Numbered from the stretch's first letter, positions 17,924 to 28,152 are shown. The stretch is 64,000 nucleotides of DNA from Rhodobacter sp. 24-YEA-8 (GCF_900105075.1 NZ_FNSK01000002.1:124001-188000); one strand, 5' to 3'. Translations and numbers: made by a program. The notes: a model not told the origin generated them from the sequence alone.

Positions 17924-18610
17924 ATGACCCTGCGCGTCACAGATACCCTGGACACAAGCGAGATCTGTCGCCGCATGCTGGAACGCAATCCGGACACGAT
18001 CCGCGTGCAGAAAGAGCGGATGGCGCTGCCAAAGCTGATGCGGATCGTCGAGGCGACCCTTCTGCTGTCGCGCCGCCAGGGGTTTCACGCCACCAGCCTG
18101 CGCGAGCTGGCGGCCGAGGCGAGCATGTCGATGGGCGGGCTTTACGCCTATTTCGATTCGAAGAATTCGCTCTTGCGGATGATGATCACCGAAGTGGCCA
18201 GCACGATTGTCGAGGCCCTGAACCACCCGCCCGAGGATCTTTCCGAAGACCCGGTCGCTTATCTGCACTGGCTGATCCGCACCCATATCGAGGTGACGGA
18301 CAAGATGCATGCCTGGTTCACATTTTCCTATATGGAAGCCCGGTTCTTCGCCGAGGCCGAACGCAATCTGGCAATGGATGGCGAGCTTGCAACCGAGAAG
18401 ATCTTTGCCGCGGCACTGGAAAACGGCGTGCAACGCGGGGTGTTTGCGATTGATGATGTCGGGCTGACGGCGGCATTGCTCAAGCCCCTGTTGCAGGACT
18501 GGTATGTGAAACACGGCAAATACCGGCGCCGCAATGTCTCGCCCGCGCAATATGCCGAGGCGGTGATCACCCTTTTCGACCGCGCCATAGTGAAAGGCAC
18601 CGCCCTTTGA
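17924..18610 (+). CDS. TetR/AcrR family transcriptional regulator
   Basis: 228 residues. The N-terminal DNA-binding domain has the helix-turn-helix FHATSLRELAAEASMSMGGLYAYFDSK; the rest is a ligand-binding helical domain. The start MTLRVTDTLDT at 17924 has TGGAG upstream. It is divergent from the 2-oxo acid dehydrogenase operon and probably represses it, responding to a pathway acyl-CoA or related ligand (inference). Confidence 0.9.
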   Translation: MTLRVTDTLDTSEICRRMLERNPDTIRVQKERMALPKLMRIVEATLLLSRRQGFHATSLRELAAEASMSMGGLYAYFDSKNSLLRMMITEVASTIVEALNHPPEDLSEDPVAYLHWLIRTHIEVTDKMHAWFTFSYMEARFFAEAERNLAMDGELATEKIFAAALENGVQRGVFAIDDVGLTAALLKPLLQDWYVKHGKYRRRNVSPAQYAEAVITLFDRAIVKGTAL

Positions 18611-18698
18611 ACGGCAAAATGGGGCCTCCGGCCAGCGGGCGCCCCATATCAGCCTGGAAAGTGACCGGGCGACATTGTGCCGCCCGGCGCAGGACGGG

Positions 18699-20009
18699 TC
18701 AGTCGCGCCCGGCGGATCGGAACTCCACCTGCACCCCGCGCGCGATAAAGACCGGAACCAGCGTCAGGAAGAACATGATCGCGCCAACAAGCCAGATCGT
18801 GTCCAGCGCGCGTATCCCCGCCACGTCCAGCGGCCTGACCCAGCCGCCCGAAAGGCTCAGGAGCACATAGCCCGCCGCGACCTGACCGGCAGCAGAAATG
18901 CCGTTCAGCGTGCCGGCATATTCTGGCTTTGCGATCTGGGTCCAATAGGCGTTGATCGTGCCCCAGAAGAACGGGTTCGCCAGATTTGCCACGCCAAACA
19001 CCGCGAGAGCAAAGACGATCGGGTTCGAGGTGGTGGCGGCAATCAGAAAGCCGATTCCCGCAATGACCGGCCCCGCCGCAAGCGTCGGACGGCATCGCCC
19101 GCCGAAGATATGCTGGAACACCCAACCATGGAAAAACCCATAGGCGGCGGTGGTGCAATAGCCCAGCGAGATGAAGAAAGAGGCCGTATCGCCTTCAAGC
19201 TTGTAGACATTGATCAGCTGGTAAAAGCCCCAGGCCCCCAGAAACCAGGTCGGAGCTGTGGCAAGAAGGGTTGCGATCACCATAGCCACAACGCTGCGGC
19301 TGCGCAGCAGATTACCAAGTGCGGCCCAGCTGAACTGGCTTTTCGCTGCATCGGGGTCAACACCGGCATAGATCACGCTCAGCTCTTCCTTTGTGACGCG
19401 CGGCTCTTCTTCCGGGCGGTCTCTGGTGCCGAAATACAAGAGCAGGAAGGCCGGAACCCCCAGCACTGTCACCAGAAGGAAGGCATCCTCCCAGACCCAG
19501 GTCCGTGCGATCCACAAAGCCAGCGGTGCGGCAACCGCGAAAGCCAGCATGGTGCTGGAAAACCAGATCGCGCCAAAACGCGTCCGCTCCTGCACCGGCA
19601 GCCAGAGCGCCATGATCCGGTTGCAAGGCGCCCAGAGGAAGCCAAAGAACACGCCGAAGACCACATTGCGCAGGAAGAGCGTCGGATAATCATGGACCCA
19701 GAGCATCGCCGCGCTCAGTATGCTGCATCCGAGCACCGACAGCAGCAACAGACTCCGCGCCCCGAACCGGTCGGAGAGCACGCCCGCCACCAGCAACGTC
19801 GGGAAATAGCCCAACAGATAGGCCGCCGATCCGGTCCCGATCTGCACAGGCGTCAGATGGAGCGCCTCGGCCCAATAGGGCGTCAGCGCGGCCAGCACCG
19901 CCTCATCCAGCCATATGGTGAAATTGACGAAAAAGATGATGAGAAAGACGCTGTGCCGCCTTCCCCAGGCCGGCGCACGGCCGGGTTTTGTTGAAGTGTT
20001 TGGTGTCAT
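18699..20009 (-). CDS. MFS transporter
   Basis: 436 residues with twelve predicted membrane segments. The signature GVLSDRFGARSLLLLSV between segments 2 and 3 is typical of the major facilitator superfamily. The start at ATG 20009 has GGGAGAGGAC directly upstream. The second half is split from the first by a hydrophilic loop (about residues 205-240). Between tetR and the alcohol dehydrogenase, it probably imports the substrate of the catabolic operon; the family resembles anion/organic-acid symporters. Confidence 0.9.
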   Translation of the reverse strand: MTPNTSTKPGRAPAWGRRHSVFLIIFFVNFTIWLDEAVLAALTPYWAEALHLTPVQIGTGSAAYLLGYFPTLLVAGVLSDRFGARSLLLLSVLGCSILSAAMLWVHDYPTLFLRNVVFGVFFGFLWAPCNRIMALWLPVQERTRFGAIWFSSTMLAFAVAAPLALWIARTWVWEDAFLLVTVLGVPAFLLLYFGTRDRPEEEPRVTKEELSVIYAGVDPDAAKSQFSWAALGNLLRSRSVVAMVIATLLATAPTWFLGAWGFYQLINVYKLEGDTASFFISLGYCTTAAYGFFHGWVFQHIFGGRCRPTLAAGPVIAGIGFLIAATTSNPIVFALAVFGVANLANPFFWGTINAYWTQIAKPEYAGTLNGISAAGQVAAGYVLLSLSGGWVRPLDVAGIRALDTIWLVGAIMFFLTLVPVFIARGVQVEFRSAGRD

Positions 20010-20171
20010 TTGTCCTCTCCCTGTCCGGCGGCAGCCCTTGTCCCGGGCCACGGCCATGGCTGATTGGGCGACCGCTGCGGGCCGCCGATGATTCCTGTTT
20101 TGACGGTGGTGACGCGCTCCGGGGCCGGTTCTGTGACCCGCGACCGGGGAGTGGGGATCAGTGATCCAGTA

Positions 20172-21191
20172 TCAAGGGAAAATCATCGCCTTGATCTGAT
20201 CCGAGGGTCTGCGCAGCTGTTCAAATGCCGCTGGCAAGGTCTCAAATGTGAGCCGGTCGGTGATCATCGGCAAAGGCCGGACAAGACCCGCAGCCAGGGC
20301 CGCCAGCACCCGCGCGAAATCGTTCTCTTTGTAGCCGAGCACATATTGCAGCCGCAGTTCTTTCATGATCGCGGTGAAGGGGATCTGGGTATCCTCCTTC
20401 ATGCAGACGCCGACCACCACGATGGTGCCCCGCGCCCGGACAAGGCCAATGCATTTCTGGATGATGCCCGGCACACCGACACAGTCGAAAACCACATCCG
20501 GCGGCCCGTCTGCGAGGGCCGCGAAAGCCGCGCCCACATCCTGTTCCTGGCCCGCGTCAATCGTGCCGGTCGCGCCGAAAAGCGGCCCCGCTTTCAGGCG
20601 CGCCGGGGCGCGCTCGGACAGGATGACCGAAGCCGCGCCGGCCGCACGGGCAAAGGCCGCGACCGCCTGGCCAATCGGCCCGCCGCCAATGACCAGCACC
20701 CGATCGCCGATCCGGATATTGGCATTGTCGACCGCATGCAGCCCGACCGCCAGCGGCTCGACCGTGGCGCCCTCATCGAAACTGACCGCATCGGGAAGCG
20801 CGACTGCATAGCGCGCCGGCAGGGTGATATATTCGGCGTAAGCCCCCGGAAAATCCTTTGCGAGGCCGGTGATGCTGTTCGTCGCGCACATCATCGGATA
20901 CCCCTCGCGGCACTGGGCGCAGCTGCCGCAGGGATTGACCGGGACGGCCGTCACCCGCGTGCCCGGCGGAAATGCCGGATCCGCCGATTGTTCAACCACG
21001 CCGGAAAATTCATGGCCGAGGATTGTTCCCTCTTCCTGAAGGAACACCCCCTCTTCGGTCGCATGAAGATCCGATCCGCAAATCCCGCAGGCTGCAACGC
21101 GGACAAGCAGCTCCCCCTCTCGCGGTTCTGGTTTTGGAATTTCCCTGATGGTCAAAGGGCGCCCTGCCCCTGTGAATATAGCGGCTTTCAC
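20172..21191 (-). CDS. zinc-dependent alcohol dehydrogenase (butanediol/threonine dehydrogenase-like)
   Basis: 339 residues, medium-chain dehydrogenase. Catalytic zinc ligands lie in [10 protein letters not shown] and LGHEFSGVV. The structural zinc has four cysteines in [15 protein letters not shown]. The NAD motif is [13 protein letters not shown] start at 21191 is preferred: AAGGAGGAGG lies upstream, and the family N-terminus MKAAIFTG follows. It would oxidise a secondary alcohol. With an acetoin-type E1/E2 nearby, 2,3-butanediol is a candidate substrate, but this is inference. Confidence 0.88.
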   Translation of the reverse strand: MKAAIFTGAGRPLTIREIPKPEPREGELLVRVAACGICGSDLHATEEGVFLQEEGTILGHEFSGVVEQSADPAFPPGTRVTAVPVNPCGSCAQCREGYPMMCATNSITGLAKDFPGAYAEYITLPARYAVALPDAVSFDEGATVEPLAVGLHAVDNANIRIGDRVLVIGGGPIGQAVAAFARAAGAASVILSERAPARLKAGPLFGATGTIDAGQEQDVGAAFAALADGPPDVVFDCVGVPGIIQKCIGLVRARGTIVVVGVCMKEDTQIPFTAIMKELRLQYVLGYKENDFARVLAALAAGLVRPLPMITDRLTFETLPAAFEQLRRPSDQIKAMIFP

Positions 21192-21704
21192 GTCATCCTC
21201 CTCCTTATAGTGACGCCCGGGACGCACAAAGGCTTGTCCCGACAGCAAAACAGCACAGCCTTTCTGATGTGGCAGAGCGGGCACCCTCCCCGGCGCCCTC
21301 TCTCTCGCGTTGCGCAAGCCTCCTCGAGTTGCACATCAAATGAGACTATCGTTGCTCGCCATATAAATCAATCGAGCGTTCGAAATATTTACTGATGTCA
21401 GGAAACGGCATTCCCTCACCGTCAGTGCTGGCACTTTGAACGTCTGAGGTTATCGGCGCGGGCAATGCATTATGGTGGCTCCGGCGCATCAGCATCGCCC
21501 TCCCGCCCTGTTCGCATCAGATCAGATCCGACGAAAATGAACATAATTGCTAATGCTTATATTGAATCCAATTAACTGGACTGAACATTAGGCCCTACCT
21601 ACCGTCGATGAAGGGGCGGAAAGCCAGTCCCGAACATGAAGTCGGAACCCAAAAACAACCCGACCGGGCCTTCCAGCCATCAGAAACAGTAGGGAGCTTG
21701 AACC
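21192..21704. other. divergent intergenic region, ADH / aapJ
   Basis: 513 bases without a gene. It contains a candidate TetR site (21370-21390), then AT-rich sequence (21530-21585) likely to hold the aapJ promoter. Nothing else was recognised. Confidence 0.6.
21370..21390 (+). promoter_or_regulatory. second candidate TetR operator
   Basis: AATCGAGCGTTCGAAATATT plus T. The first nine bases are identical to the minus strand of the site at 17881-17902; CGA and TATTT are also shared at the same spacing. It lies about 180 bases upstream of the alcohol dehydrogenase start. Confidence 0.45.
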
Positions 21705-22721
21705 ATGAAGAAACTTGCAATTGCCACTACGCTCACCATCCTCGCTGCAGTCCCGGCTTCGGCCGACGTTCTGGATGATGTGCTGAAGCGCGGGACACTC
21801 AACTGCGGAACGGACAACACCGCGCCCGGCTTTGGCTATCTGAATACCGCCACGGGGGCCATGGAGGGGATTGATGTCGACTTCTGCCGCGCTGTCGCGG
21901 CCGCGGTGCTCGGCGATGCGACGAAGGTCAACTTTGTTACCGTGACCGACAAGAGCCGGTTCACGGCGGTTCAGACCGGCCAGGTGGATGTGGTGTTCGC
22001 GCATACGACCATCAAGCCGGGGCGGGAATCCGCAATTACGGTCGACTTTTTGCCGATCATGTTCTGGGACGGCACCGGTGCGATGGTGAAGGCCTCGCTC
22101 GGAGTCTCGGCGATGTCTGATCTCGATGGTGCAAATCTTTGCACTACCCAAGGGTCGAGCACGGAGGCCGCGATCGCGAATATGCTCAAGGCGAATAGCT
22201 GGACAAATCAGGTTTTGACCTACGAGAATCTGGAGAAGCTCTTCGGTGCTCTGGACAGCGGCCGTTGCGATGCGATGTTCACCGACAAGTCCGCGCTGGC
22301 GGCCTGGCGCGGCAATTCGGCCAAGCCGGATGACTATGTCGTGCTGCCGGAAATCATCGAGAAATCTCCATTCGCGGGCTTCGTTGCTGCGAATGATAGC
22401 CGGTGGCGCAATGCGCTGCGCTGGATCAGCTACGGGCTGATCCAAGCCGAAGAGTCGGGCATCACCTCGGAGAATGTCGAGACCTTCAAGGCTTCGGAGG
22501 ATCCAGCAATCCGTAAGTTCCTGGGTGTCGAGGGCACTTTTGGGGCCGACTTCGGTATCCCGGCGGATTTCATCGAGCAGGCCGTGACGCAGGTCGGAAA
22601 CTACGGCGAGATGTATGACCGCAACCTCGGTCCGGATACGACATTGGCCATCGAGCGGAAAGGCACGCCAAACGCCCTCTGGAGCGAAGGCGGCGCAATG
22701 ATCTCACCCCTCTGGAACTGA
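21705..22721 (+). CDS. aapJ: amino-acid ABC transporter substrate-binding protein (AapJ-like)
   Basis: 338 residues with an N-terminal signal peptide ending near VPASA. The mature protein starts DVLDDVLKRGTLNCG and continues with GFGYLN, GIDVDFCRAVAAAV and the LFGALDSGRCDAMFTDKSAL block of the general L-amino-acid binding proteins. It acts in the periplasm and delivers amino acids to the AapQM permease. GTAGGGAGC precedes the ATG. It is first in aapJQMP and followed by a strong terminator/attenuator, which probably makes aapJ more abundant than the permease genes. Confidence 0.9.
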   Translation: MKKLAIATTLTILAAVPASADVLDDVLKRGTLNCGTDNTAPGFGYLNTATGAMEGIDVDFCRAVAAAVLGDATKVNFVTVTDKSRFTAVQTGQVDVVFAHTTIKPGRESAITVDFLPIMFWDGTGAMVKASLGVSAMSDLDGANLCTTQGSSTEAAIANMLKANSWTNQVLTYENLEKLFGALDSGRCDAMFTDKSALAAWRGNSAKPDDYVVLPEIIEKSPFAGFVAANDSRWRNALRWISYGLIQAEESGITSENVETFKASEDPAIRKFLGVEGTFGADFGIPADFIEQAVTQVGNYGEMYDRNLGPDTTLAIERKGTPNALWSEGGAMISPLWN

Positions 22722-22731
22722 GCCCTCTCAG

Positions 22732-22759
22732 GGCGCGCGCTTTTTGCGCGCGCCTTTTT
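22732..22759 (+). terminator. intrinsic terminator/attenuator after aapJ
   Basis: GGCGCGCGC (22732-22740) pairs with GCGCGCGCC (22746-22754) around TTTTT, followed by TTTTT (22755-22759). It sits between aapJ and aapQ. Confidence 0.9.
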
Positions 22760-22799
22760 GTTCCGACCCCCTGCCGATGAGGTGGGCGACAATCCTTCC

Positions 22800-23954
22800 A
22801 TGCGAGGCGGCATGTTCTCCATAAATTCTCTACGGATGCGCCGCATCCGCCGGGCTGCAATGCAGTTTGGCGTGATCGGCATCATGTTCGCACTTGTTGT
22901 GCTGCTCGGCGTCACGGTTCGTGATGGGTTTGCGGCAAGAGGTGTCAACTTCAGTTTCAGCTTCCTGACCGCACCGGCCGGGTTCGAGATATCCGAGGGG
23001 CTCACGGTCACCAAAGATGGCCTAACCCGCTTTTCGTCAGATCTCACCAACACGCAAGCACTGATCGCCGGTTTGAGCAATACCCTCAAGGTGGCAGTTG
23101 CGGCAATTGTCCTTGCGACCGCTCTGGGCGTCCTGATGGGTGTGTCCCGCCTCTCGACGAACTGGCTCATCCGCAATCTGGCCTTCGGAGCGACCGAGTT
23201 CCTGCGCAACACCCCGCTGCTGATCCAGCTGACCTTCTGGTATATCGCGGTTATACTGAAGCTTCCCACATTGCGTGACGCGCCGGAGTTCTGGGGGGCG
23301 ATCATCAGCCAGCAGGGGATCTGGCTCCCGGCAGTGCTTCCTTACGGTGGCTACGCAATGCTGCCGGCCTTTGTGGGGGCGATCCTCGCTATCGCCGCCA
23401 TCCTGCCCGCACAGCGTGCCAGGCGCGGATGGCTGGTCGCCGGGGCTGTCATCATGCTGGCCATCGCCTTTCTGACAGGTTTCAGGCTGAGCGTCGATTT
23501 CCCGGAGGCGGGCCGGTTCCGGGCGACCGGAGGTCTCTCCATAAGTGCAGAATATGCCGCTTTGCTGATTGCAATCACGGTGAACGCTGCCGCCTATATC
23601 AGCGAAATCGTGCGTGGCGCGATCGAGGCCCTGCCGCGAGGACAGTGGGAGGCGGCGGATTCTATCGGGCTATCTCGCAGAAACGTGCTGAGCGACGTGG
23701 TGCTGCCCCAGGTGTTCCGTGTCGTCCTGCCCTCATTCGGCAATCAATATATCAGCCTCGCCAAGAATACATCGCTCGGCATCGCCATCGGATATCCGGA
23801 CCTGTTCAATGTCTATGGCACGGTCTCGAACCAGACCGGACGAAGCCTTGAGGGGGTTCTCCTAGCGATGGCGATCTATCTGGTGATGAGCTGGATCATC
23901 AGCCTTGCCATGAACCTAATTAACCGTCGCATGAAAATCCCAGGAGTCCGGTGA
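22800..23954 (+). CDS. aapQ: amino-acid ABC transporter permease AapQ-like
   Basis: 384 residues from ATG 22800. Membrane segments occur at both ends with the long insert typical of AapQ. The permease motif FLRNTPLLIQLTFWY is in the first half, and the EAA-type loop GAIEALPRGQWEAADSIGLS in the second half binds the ATPase. The start is uncertain: ATGs at 22800, 22812 and 22836 are all possible and none has a clear ribosome-binding site. It overlaps aapM by one base. Confidence 0.88.
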   Translation: MRGGMFSINSLRMRRIRRAAMQFGVIGIMFALVVLLGVTVRDGFAARGVNFSFSFLTAPAGFEISEGLTVTKDGLTRFSSDLTNTQALIAGLSNTLKVAVAAIVLATALGVLMGVSRLSTNWLIRNLAFGATEFLRNTPLLIQLTFWYIAVILKLPTLRDAPEFWGAIISQQGIWLPAVLPYGGYAMLPAFVGAILAIAAILPAQRARRGWLVAGAVIMLAIAFLTGFRLSVDFPEAGRFRATGGLSISAEYAALLIAITVNAAAYISEIVRGAIEALPRGQWEAADSIGLSRRNVLSDVVLPQVFRVVLPSFGNQYISLAKNTSLGIAIGYPDLFNVYGTVSNQTGRSLEGVLLAMAIYLVMSWIISLAMNLINRRMKIPGVR

Positions 23955-25090
23955 TGTCAGCATTTGGCAAAGCAGGCCGTTGGCTTCACGTAAACCTCTT
24001 CTCGAAGCCGGTCGATATCGCTCTGACGCTTCTCGTGATCCCGCTCATGTCCTGGGCCGCGTGGAGTTTTCTGGAATGGGCTATAGCGGCGGCCGACTGG
24101 TCCGTGATCATAAACAGTATGAAAGTGCTCATGACCGGTCTTTTCCCGTCAGAGCAGATGTGGCTGGTATGGATTGCGGTCTCGCTGATTGCGGGCCTCG
24201 TGGGCCTCGCCAGCGCCGCGACAATGCCATTTGGACGCAAAGCTCTCCTCTCAGGCCTGGCTTCAATCGGTATCGCGCTGATTGCGGCCGCCTGGACGTC
24301 CCGGATCGCGCCTGAAAGCGCGATTGTTGTTGCGGCATTCTTCGGGGTCTGGGCACTGGGCTGCCGCAGTGAAGCGCTTCGGGACAATCTCCCGGGGATA
24401 TCCTTCGGTGTCCTGATTACGGTGTTGCTGGTCTTGTCGCCTGCTGGCCCGTCAAGCTGGGGCGGGCTTCTCCTGTCGATCATCCTCACCCTGACGGCCG
24501 CCCTGCTCACCATTCCGCTGGGCGTCCTTCTGGCCTTCGGGCGCCAAAGTCGCATTGCCAGCCTGAGCGCCTTCTGCACCGCCTATATCGAGGTCATGCG
24601 TTCGGTTCCCCTGATCCTCGTGGTCTATTGCATCTGGGTCGCCTTCCCCCTGATCCTGCCGCAATTTCCCATTCCGGATGTGGTCCGCGGCCTGATCGGC
24701 TTTACCCTCTTCTATTCGGCCTATTCCGCCGAGTTTATTCGATCGGGCCTGCAATCCGTTGCGCGGGGGCAGACGGAGGCGGCGCAGTCACTTGGCCTGT
24801 CGGATTTCGATTCCAAACGCATCGTGATCCTGCCTCAGGCCCTGCGCGTTGCGGTCCCGGGATTGGTTGGCAACATCCTCGACATCTTCAACTATGCGCC
24901 GCTCGTGTTCATCATCGGCCTGACGGATTTCCTCCGGGCCGGCCAGATGATCCTCGCAAATCCCGAGAACAGCGCAAGAACATATGAAGTCTACGTTTTC
25001 CTGTTCCTCGTCTACTTCGCGGTCGGGAGCGTCATCACATTTCAGGCACGCAGGCTGGAAACCAAACTGAGCAAGGGGTCGCGCAAATGA
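23954..25090 (+). CDS. aapM: amino-acid ABC transporter permease AapM-like
   Basis: 378 residues. N-terminal membrane segments are followed by the conserved permease core ([20 protein letters not shown]) and the EAA loop [24 protein letters not shown] lies upstream of ATG 23954, which overlaps the aapQ stop. It forms the heterodimeric channel with AapQ in the inner membrane. Confidence 0.9.
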   Translation: MSAFGKAGRWLHVNLFSKPVDIALTLLVIPLMSWAAWSFLEWAIAAADWSVIINSMKVLMTGLFPSEQMWLVWIAVSLIAGLVGLASAATMPFGRKALLSGLASIGIALIAAAWTSRIAPESAIVVAAFFGVWALGCRSEALRDNLPGISFGVLITVLLVLSPAGPSSWGGLLLSIILTLTAALLTIPLGVLLAFGRQSRIASLSAFCTAYIEVMRSVPLILVVYCIWVAFPLILPQFPIPDVVRGLIGFTLFYSAYSAEFIRSGLQSVARGQTEAAQSLGLSDFDSKRIVILPQALRVAVPGLVGNILDIFNYAPLVFIIGLTDFLRAGQMILANPENSARTYEVYVFLFLVYFAVGSVITFQARRLETKLSKGSRK

Positions 25091-25860
25091 AGATCGGGAA
25101 TGAGCAAGCCATCGTAAGCATTGCCAACCTCAACAAGTTCTACGGCTCATTTCACGTGTTGAAAGAGGTGGATCTGACCGTGAGCCGCGGTGAGGTTCTG
25201 GTCATCGTGGGCGCCTCCGGATCCGGGAAGTCCACGCTGATCCGATGTGTCAACGGGCTTGAGGAATATCAGTCCGGCTCGCTGACGGTGGATGGCTTCC
25301 AGATGCCACGGGCGGAGGAGCGGGAGTTTGGCGAAACCAGAGGTCTGCGGGAGATCCGGAAGGGCGTTGGCATGGTTTTCCAGCAGTTCAACCTCTTCCC
25401 CCACCTGACCGTCCTGCAGAATATCACCCTTGGCCCGATCCGGGTGCGGGGTAAATCCAGGAGCGAGGCGGAGGCGCAGGCGATGCAATTGCTTGAGCGC
25501 GTGGGTCTGCGGGATCAGGCCCTGAAGTTTCCGGGCGCGCTGTCCGGCGGCCAGCAACAACGCGTGGCCATTGCTAGGTCACTCGCAATGGAACCGCATC
25601 TGATGCTGTTCGATGAGCCGACAAGTGCGCTTGACCCGGAGATGGTGGGCGAGGTCCTCGACGTCATGCGTGAACTGGCGCGCGAGGGCATGACCATGAT
25701 GATTGTCACCCATGAAATGGGCTTTGCCAGGGAAGTGAGTGATCGGGTGATCTATGTGGATCAGGGCCGCATCACCGAAAGCGGCACGCCCGATGAGTTC
25801 TTCGACAACCCCAGGAACGAACGAACACGGAGCTTCCTGTCGCGCGTGCTGAAGCACTGA
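25087..25860 (+). CDS. aapP: amino-acid ABC transporter ATP-binding protein AapP-like
   Basis: 257 residues. Walker [11 protein letters not shown]-loop [13 protein letters not shown], signature [16 protein letters not shown], Walker [13 protein letters not shown] and the H-loop IVTHEM are all intact. The ATG overlaps the aapM stop by 4 bases. It energises the AapQM channel at the cytoplasmic face. Confidence 0.95.
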   Translation: MKIGNEQAIVSIANLNKFYGSFHVLKEVDLTVSRGEVLVIVGASGSGKSTLIRCVNGLEEYQSGSLTVDGFQMPRAEEREFGETRGLREIRKGVGMVFQQFNLFPHLTVLQNITLGPIRVRGKSRSEAEAQAMQLLERVGLRDQALKFPGALSGGQQQRVAIARSLAMEPHLMLFDEPTSALDPEMVGEVLDVMRELAREGMTMMIVTHEMGFAREVSDRVIYVDQGRITESGTPDEFFDNPRNERTRSFLSRVLKH

Positions 25861-25863
25861 GGC

Positions 25864-26757
25864 TCAGTTCTTTGCCTGCTGCTTCAGTTCGGTAAGAAAT
25901 GCCTGCAATGCCGGGCTCCGTTTCTCGCCTTTGCGAAACGCTACGAAAATTCGGCGACGGATCTCCGGTGTCAGGCGGCAGACCCATACATCCTCGAGAT
26001 CGTGGCTGGCACGAAGTCCGGGAAGGATTGCAATCGCACATCCTTCCCGGATCAGCGCAACGGTAACCTCAAACCCTTTACACCTTGCGATGATGCGGGG
26101 CGAGAAGCCGACGGCCTGACAGGCCTCGGTGAGCATTCTTGTGTAGTTTGAAGACGCAGTATCAATCACCCAGGGCTCACCACGCAAGGTGTCCAGGCTG
26201 GTCGTGGGAATGTTTGCCAAAGGATGCTGCGGCCCGACGATGGCGTGGAATACATCCTCCATCAGCGGCAGTGTTTCTATGCTCGGGTCCAGCGCACCGG
26301 GGGGCACATTCAGATCGTCGATCAGAGCCACATCCGTTTGCCAGCTCCGAAGTGCTGCCAGACTTTGCTCGGGCTCCATCTCCTCAAAGAGGATTGCCAG
26401 TTGTGGGTGCTCTCCGCTGAGGGAGCGAAGCGTGCGCGGGATAAGCGCGGCCGCGACAGAGGGGAAGGCGGCAACCCGCAGTTCGCCCGCAATGACCTGC
26501 TTGAGTTCAGCAATGTCAGCACGGGCGGATTCGATCTCTGCAAATATCCGATCCGCGCGCCGGACCAGATTCTGACCAGCTACCGTAAGCTCTACACCAC
26601 GCCCGCGCCGTTCGATCAGCTTGATGCCAACCTCTTCTTCCAGAAGAGATATTTGCTGGGAAACCGCGGAGGGGGACACATATAGCGCCTCGGCGACGGC
26701 TGCCATTGTTCTGCGCAGTGAAAGCTCGCGCAAAGCGCGCAGGCGGCCAAGGTCCAC
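25864..26757 (-). CDS. LysR family transcriptional regulator
   Basis: 297 residues. The winged helix-turn-helix at the N-terminus (LRALRELSLRRTMAAVAEAL, then YVSPSAVSQQISLLEEEVG) is followed by a periplasmic-binding-protein-like effector domain. It is convergent with aapP (3-base gap) and divergent from the SHMT-like gene, 123 bases apart. It therefore most likely controls SHMT-like/dsdA expression and possibly transport. The ligand is unknown, perhaps the imported amino acid. Confidence 0.92.
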   Translation of the reverse strand: MDLGRLRALRELSLRRTMAAVAEALYVSPSAVSQQISLLEEEVGIKLIERRGRGVELTVAGQNLVRRADRIFAEIESARADIAELKQVIAGELRVAAFPSVAAALIPRTLRSLSGEHPQLAILFEEMEPEQSLAALRSWQTDVALIDDLNVPPGALDPSIETLPLMEDVFHAIVGPQHPLANIPTTSLDTLRGEPWVIDTASSNYTRMLTEACQAVGFSPRIIARCKGFEVTVALIREGCAIAILPGLRASHDLEDVWVCRLTPEIRRRIFVAFRKGEKRSPALQAFLTELKQQAKN

Positions 26758-26780
26758 AGCATCCTCCCGTTTTTAATAGA

Positions 26781-26793
26781 TTAGCATAGCTAA
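26781..26793. promoter_or_regulatory. candidate LysR box (T-N11-A)
   Basis: TTAGCATAGCTAA is a perfect 5-bp inverted repeat around ATA and satisfies T-N11-A. It lies 24 bases from the lysR start and 88 bases upstream of the SHMT-like ATG, in an AT-rich stretch. Confidence 0.5.
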
Positions 26794-26880
26794 ATATATA
26801 TGCAAACATTACTCACTTTTTCTGAAGCTTTGACCTGATTAGCGTCTCTCACAATGACCCAACAGGGACCGGAGAGACCC

Positions 26881-28152
26881 ATGACCACCGAATATTTCCA
26901 GGGCAGCCTTGCCCAACGTGACCCCCTTGTTCATCAGGCTCTGGAGAACGAAAAGAAGCGGCAGCAAGGGCAGATCGAGCTCATCGCCTCCGAGAATTCG
27001 GTCAGCCTTGCATCGCTCGAGGCGCTCGGTTCCGTCATTACGAACAAGACCGTCGAGGGATATCCGGGCAATCGCTTCCATGGCGGAGCCGATTTCGCCG
27101 ATGTCGTCGAGCAGGCGGCCATCGACCGGGCAAAGCAGCTTTTCGGCTGTTCGTTCGCCAATGTGCAGCCCCATTCCGGCACACAGGCAAACCAGGCCGT
27201 GTTCTTTGCCCTGCTGCAGCCGGGCGACACGGTATTGAGCCTGGACCTCGCCGCCGGCGGTCACCTGAGCCACGGCGCAAAGCCCAATCAATCCGGCCGT
27301 TGGTTCAAAATCGTGTCTTACGGTGTCACGCGTGAGACGGGTCGGATCGACTATGACAATGTCGAGCAGCTCGCGCTTGAGCATAAACCGAAACTGATCA
27401 TTTCGGGTGGCTCGTCCTATCCGAGGGAGATCGACTTCGCCCGGATGCGCGAAATCGCGAATGCGGCGGGCGCGACCTACCTTGTGGATATGGCGCATTT
27501 CGCGGGGCTGGTTGCGGCCGGAGTCCACCCGAGCCCCGTGCCTTATGCGGACATTGTGACCTGCACGACGACGAAGACGCTTCGCGGATCGCGCGGTGGG
27601 CTCATCCTGACCAATCGTGAGGATCTTTTCAAAAAGCTCCAATCCGCCGTCTTCCCCGGCGTGCAGGGTTCGGCTCATCTGGCAACCATTGCAGCAAAGG
27701 CGGTGTGCCTGGGCGAGGCGCTGACCGACGAATTCAAGACCTATGGTGCCAATGTCAAAGCCAATGCCCACAAGCTCGCTGAGACGCTTCAGCGCCGTGG
27801 TGTCGAGATCGTCAGCGGCGGAACCGACACCCATGTCGTGCTCGTCGATGTCTCCTCGAAGGGTCTGAGTGGCCAACGGGCCCAGGATCTGCTGGGTGCG
27901 GCAAACATCACGTCGAACAAGAACCCGATCCCGTTCGACAGCGCAAAGCCATCCGAATGGAAAGGTCTGCGGCTCGGTGCCTCCGCGGGCACAACCCGGG
28001 GCTTTGGCCTGGCGGAGTTTGAACAGATTGGCAATCTCATCGCGGATCTGTTCGATGCCGCGGACGCAGATGAGACGAGCCGGGCAGCGCTCTATGAGAC
28101 CGCACGGCGGGACGTTGCTGACCTCTGCGGCGCCCACCCGATTTATGCATAA
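26881..28152 (+). CDS. serine hydroxymethyltransferase paralog with altered active site
   Basis: 423-residue PLP enzyme of the SHMT family: IELIASENSVS, SGTQANQAVF, LVDMAHFAGLVAAG, and K232 as the Schiff-base lysine in TTTKTLRGSRGG. In ordinary SHMT the residue before that lysine is His (TTTHKTL) and the loop GKRYYGG holds two tyrosines; here they are Thr and GNRFHGG. The change HGAKPNQSG for HGSPVNFSG is also unusual. A different substrate, such as an alpha-substituted or D-configured serine-type amino acid, is plausible. GGAGAG precedes ATG 26881. The gene is followed by dsdA and a folD fragment. Confidence 0.85.
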   Translation: MTTEYFQGSLAQRDPLVHQALENEKKRQQGQIELIASENSVSLASLEALGSVITNKTVEGYPGNRFHGGADFADVVEQAAIDRAKQLFGCSFANVQPHSGTQANQAVFFALLQPGDTVLSLDLAAGGHLSHGAKPNQSGRWFKIVSYGVTRETGRIDYDNVEQLALEHKPKLIISGGSSYPREIDFARMREIANAAGATYLVDMAHFAGLVAAGVHPSPVPYADIVTCTTTKTLRGSRGGLILTNREDLFKKLQSAVFPGVQGSAHLATIAAKAVCLGEALTDEFKTYGANVKANAHKLAETLQRRGVEIVSGGTDTHVVLVDVSSKGLSGQRAQDLLGAANITSNKNPIPFDSAKPSEWKGLRLGASAGTTRGFGLAEFEQIGNLIADLFDAADADETSRAALYETARRDVADLCGAHPIYA

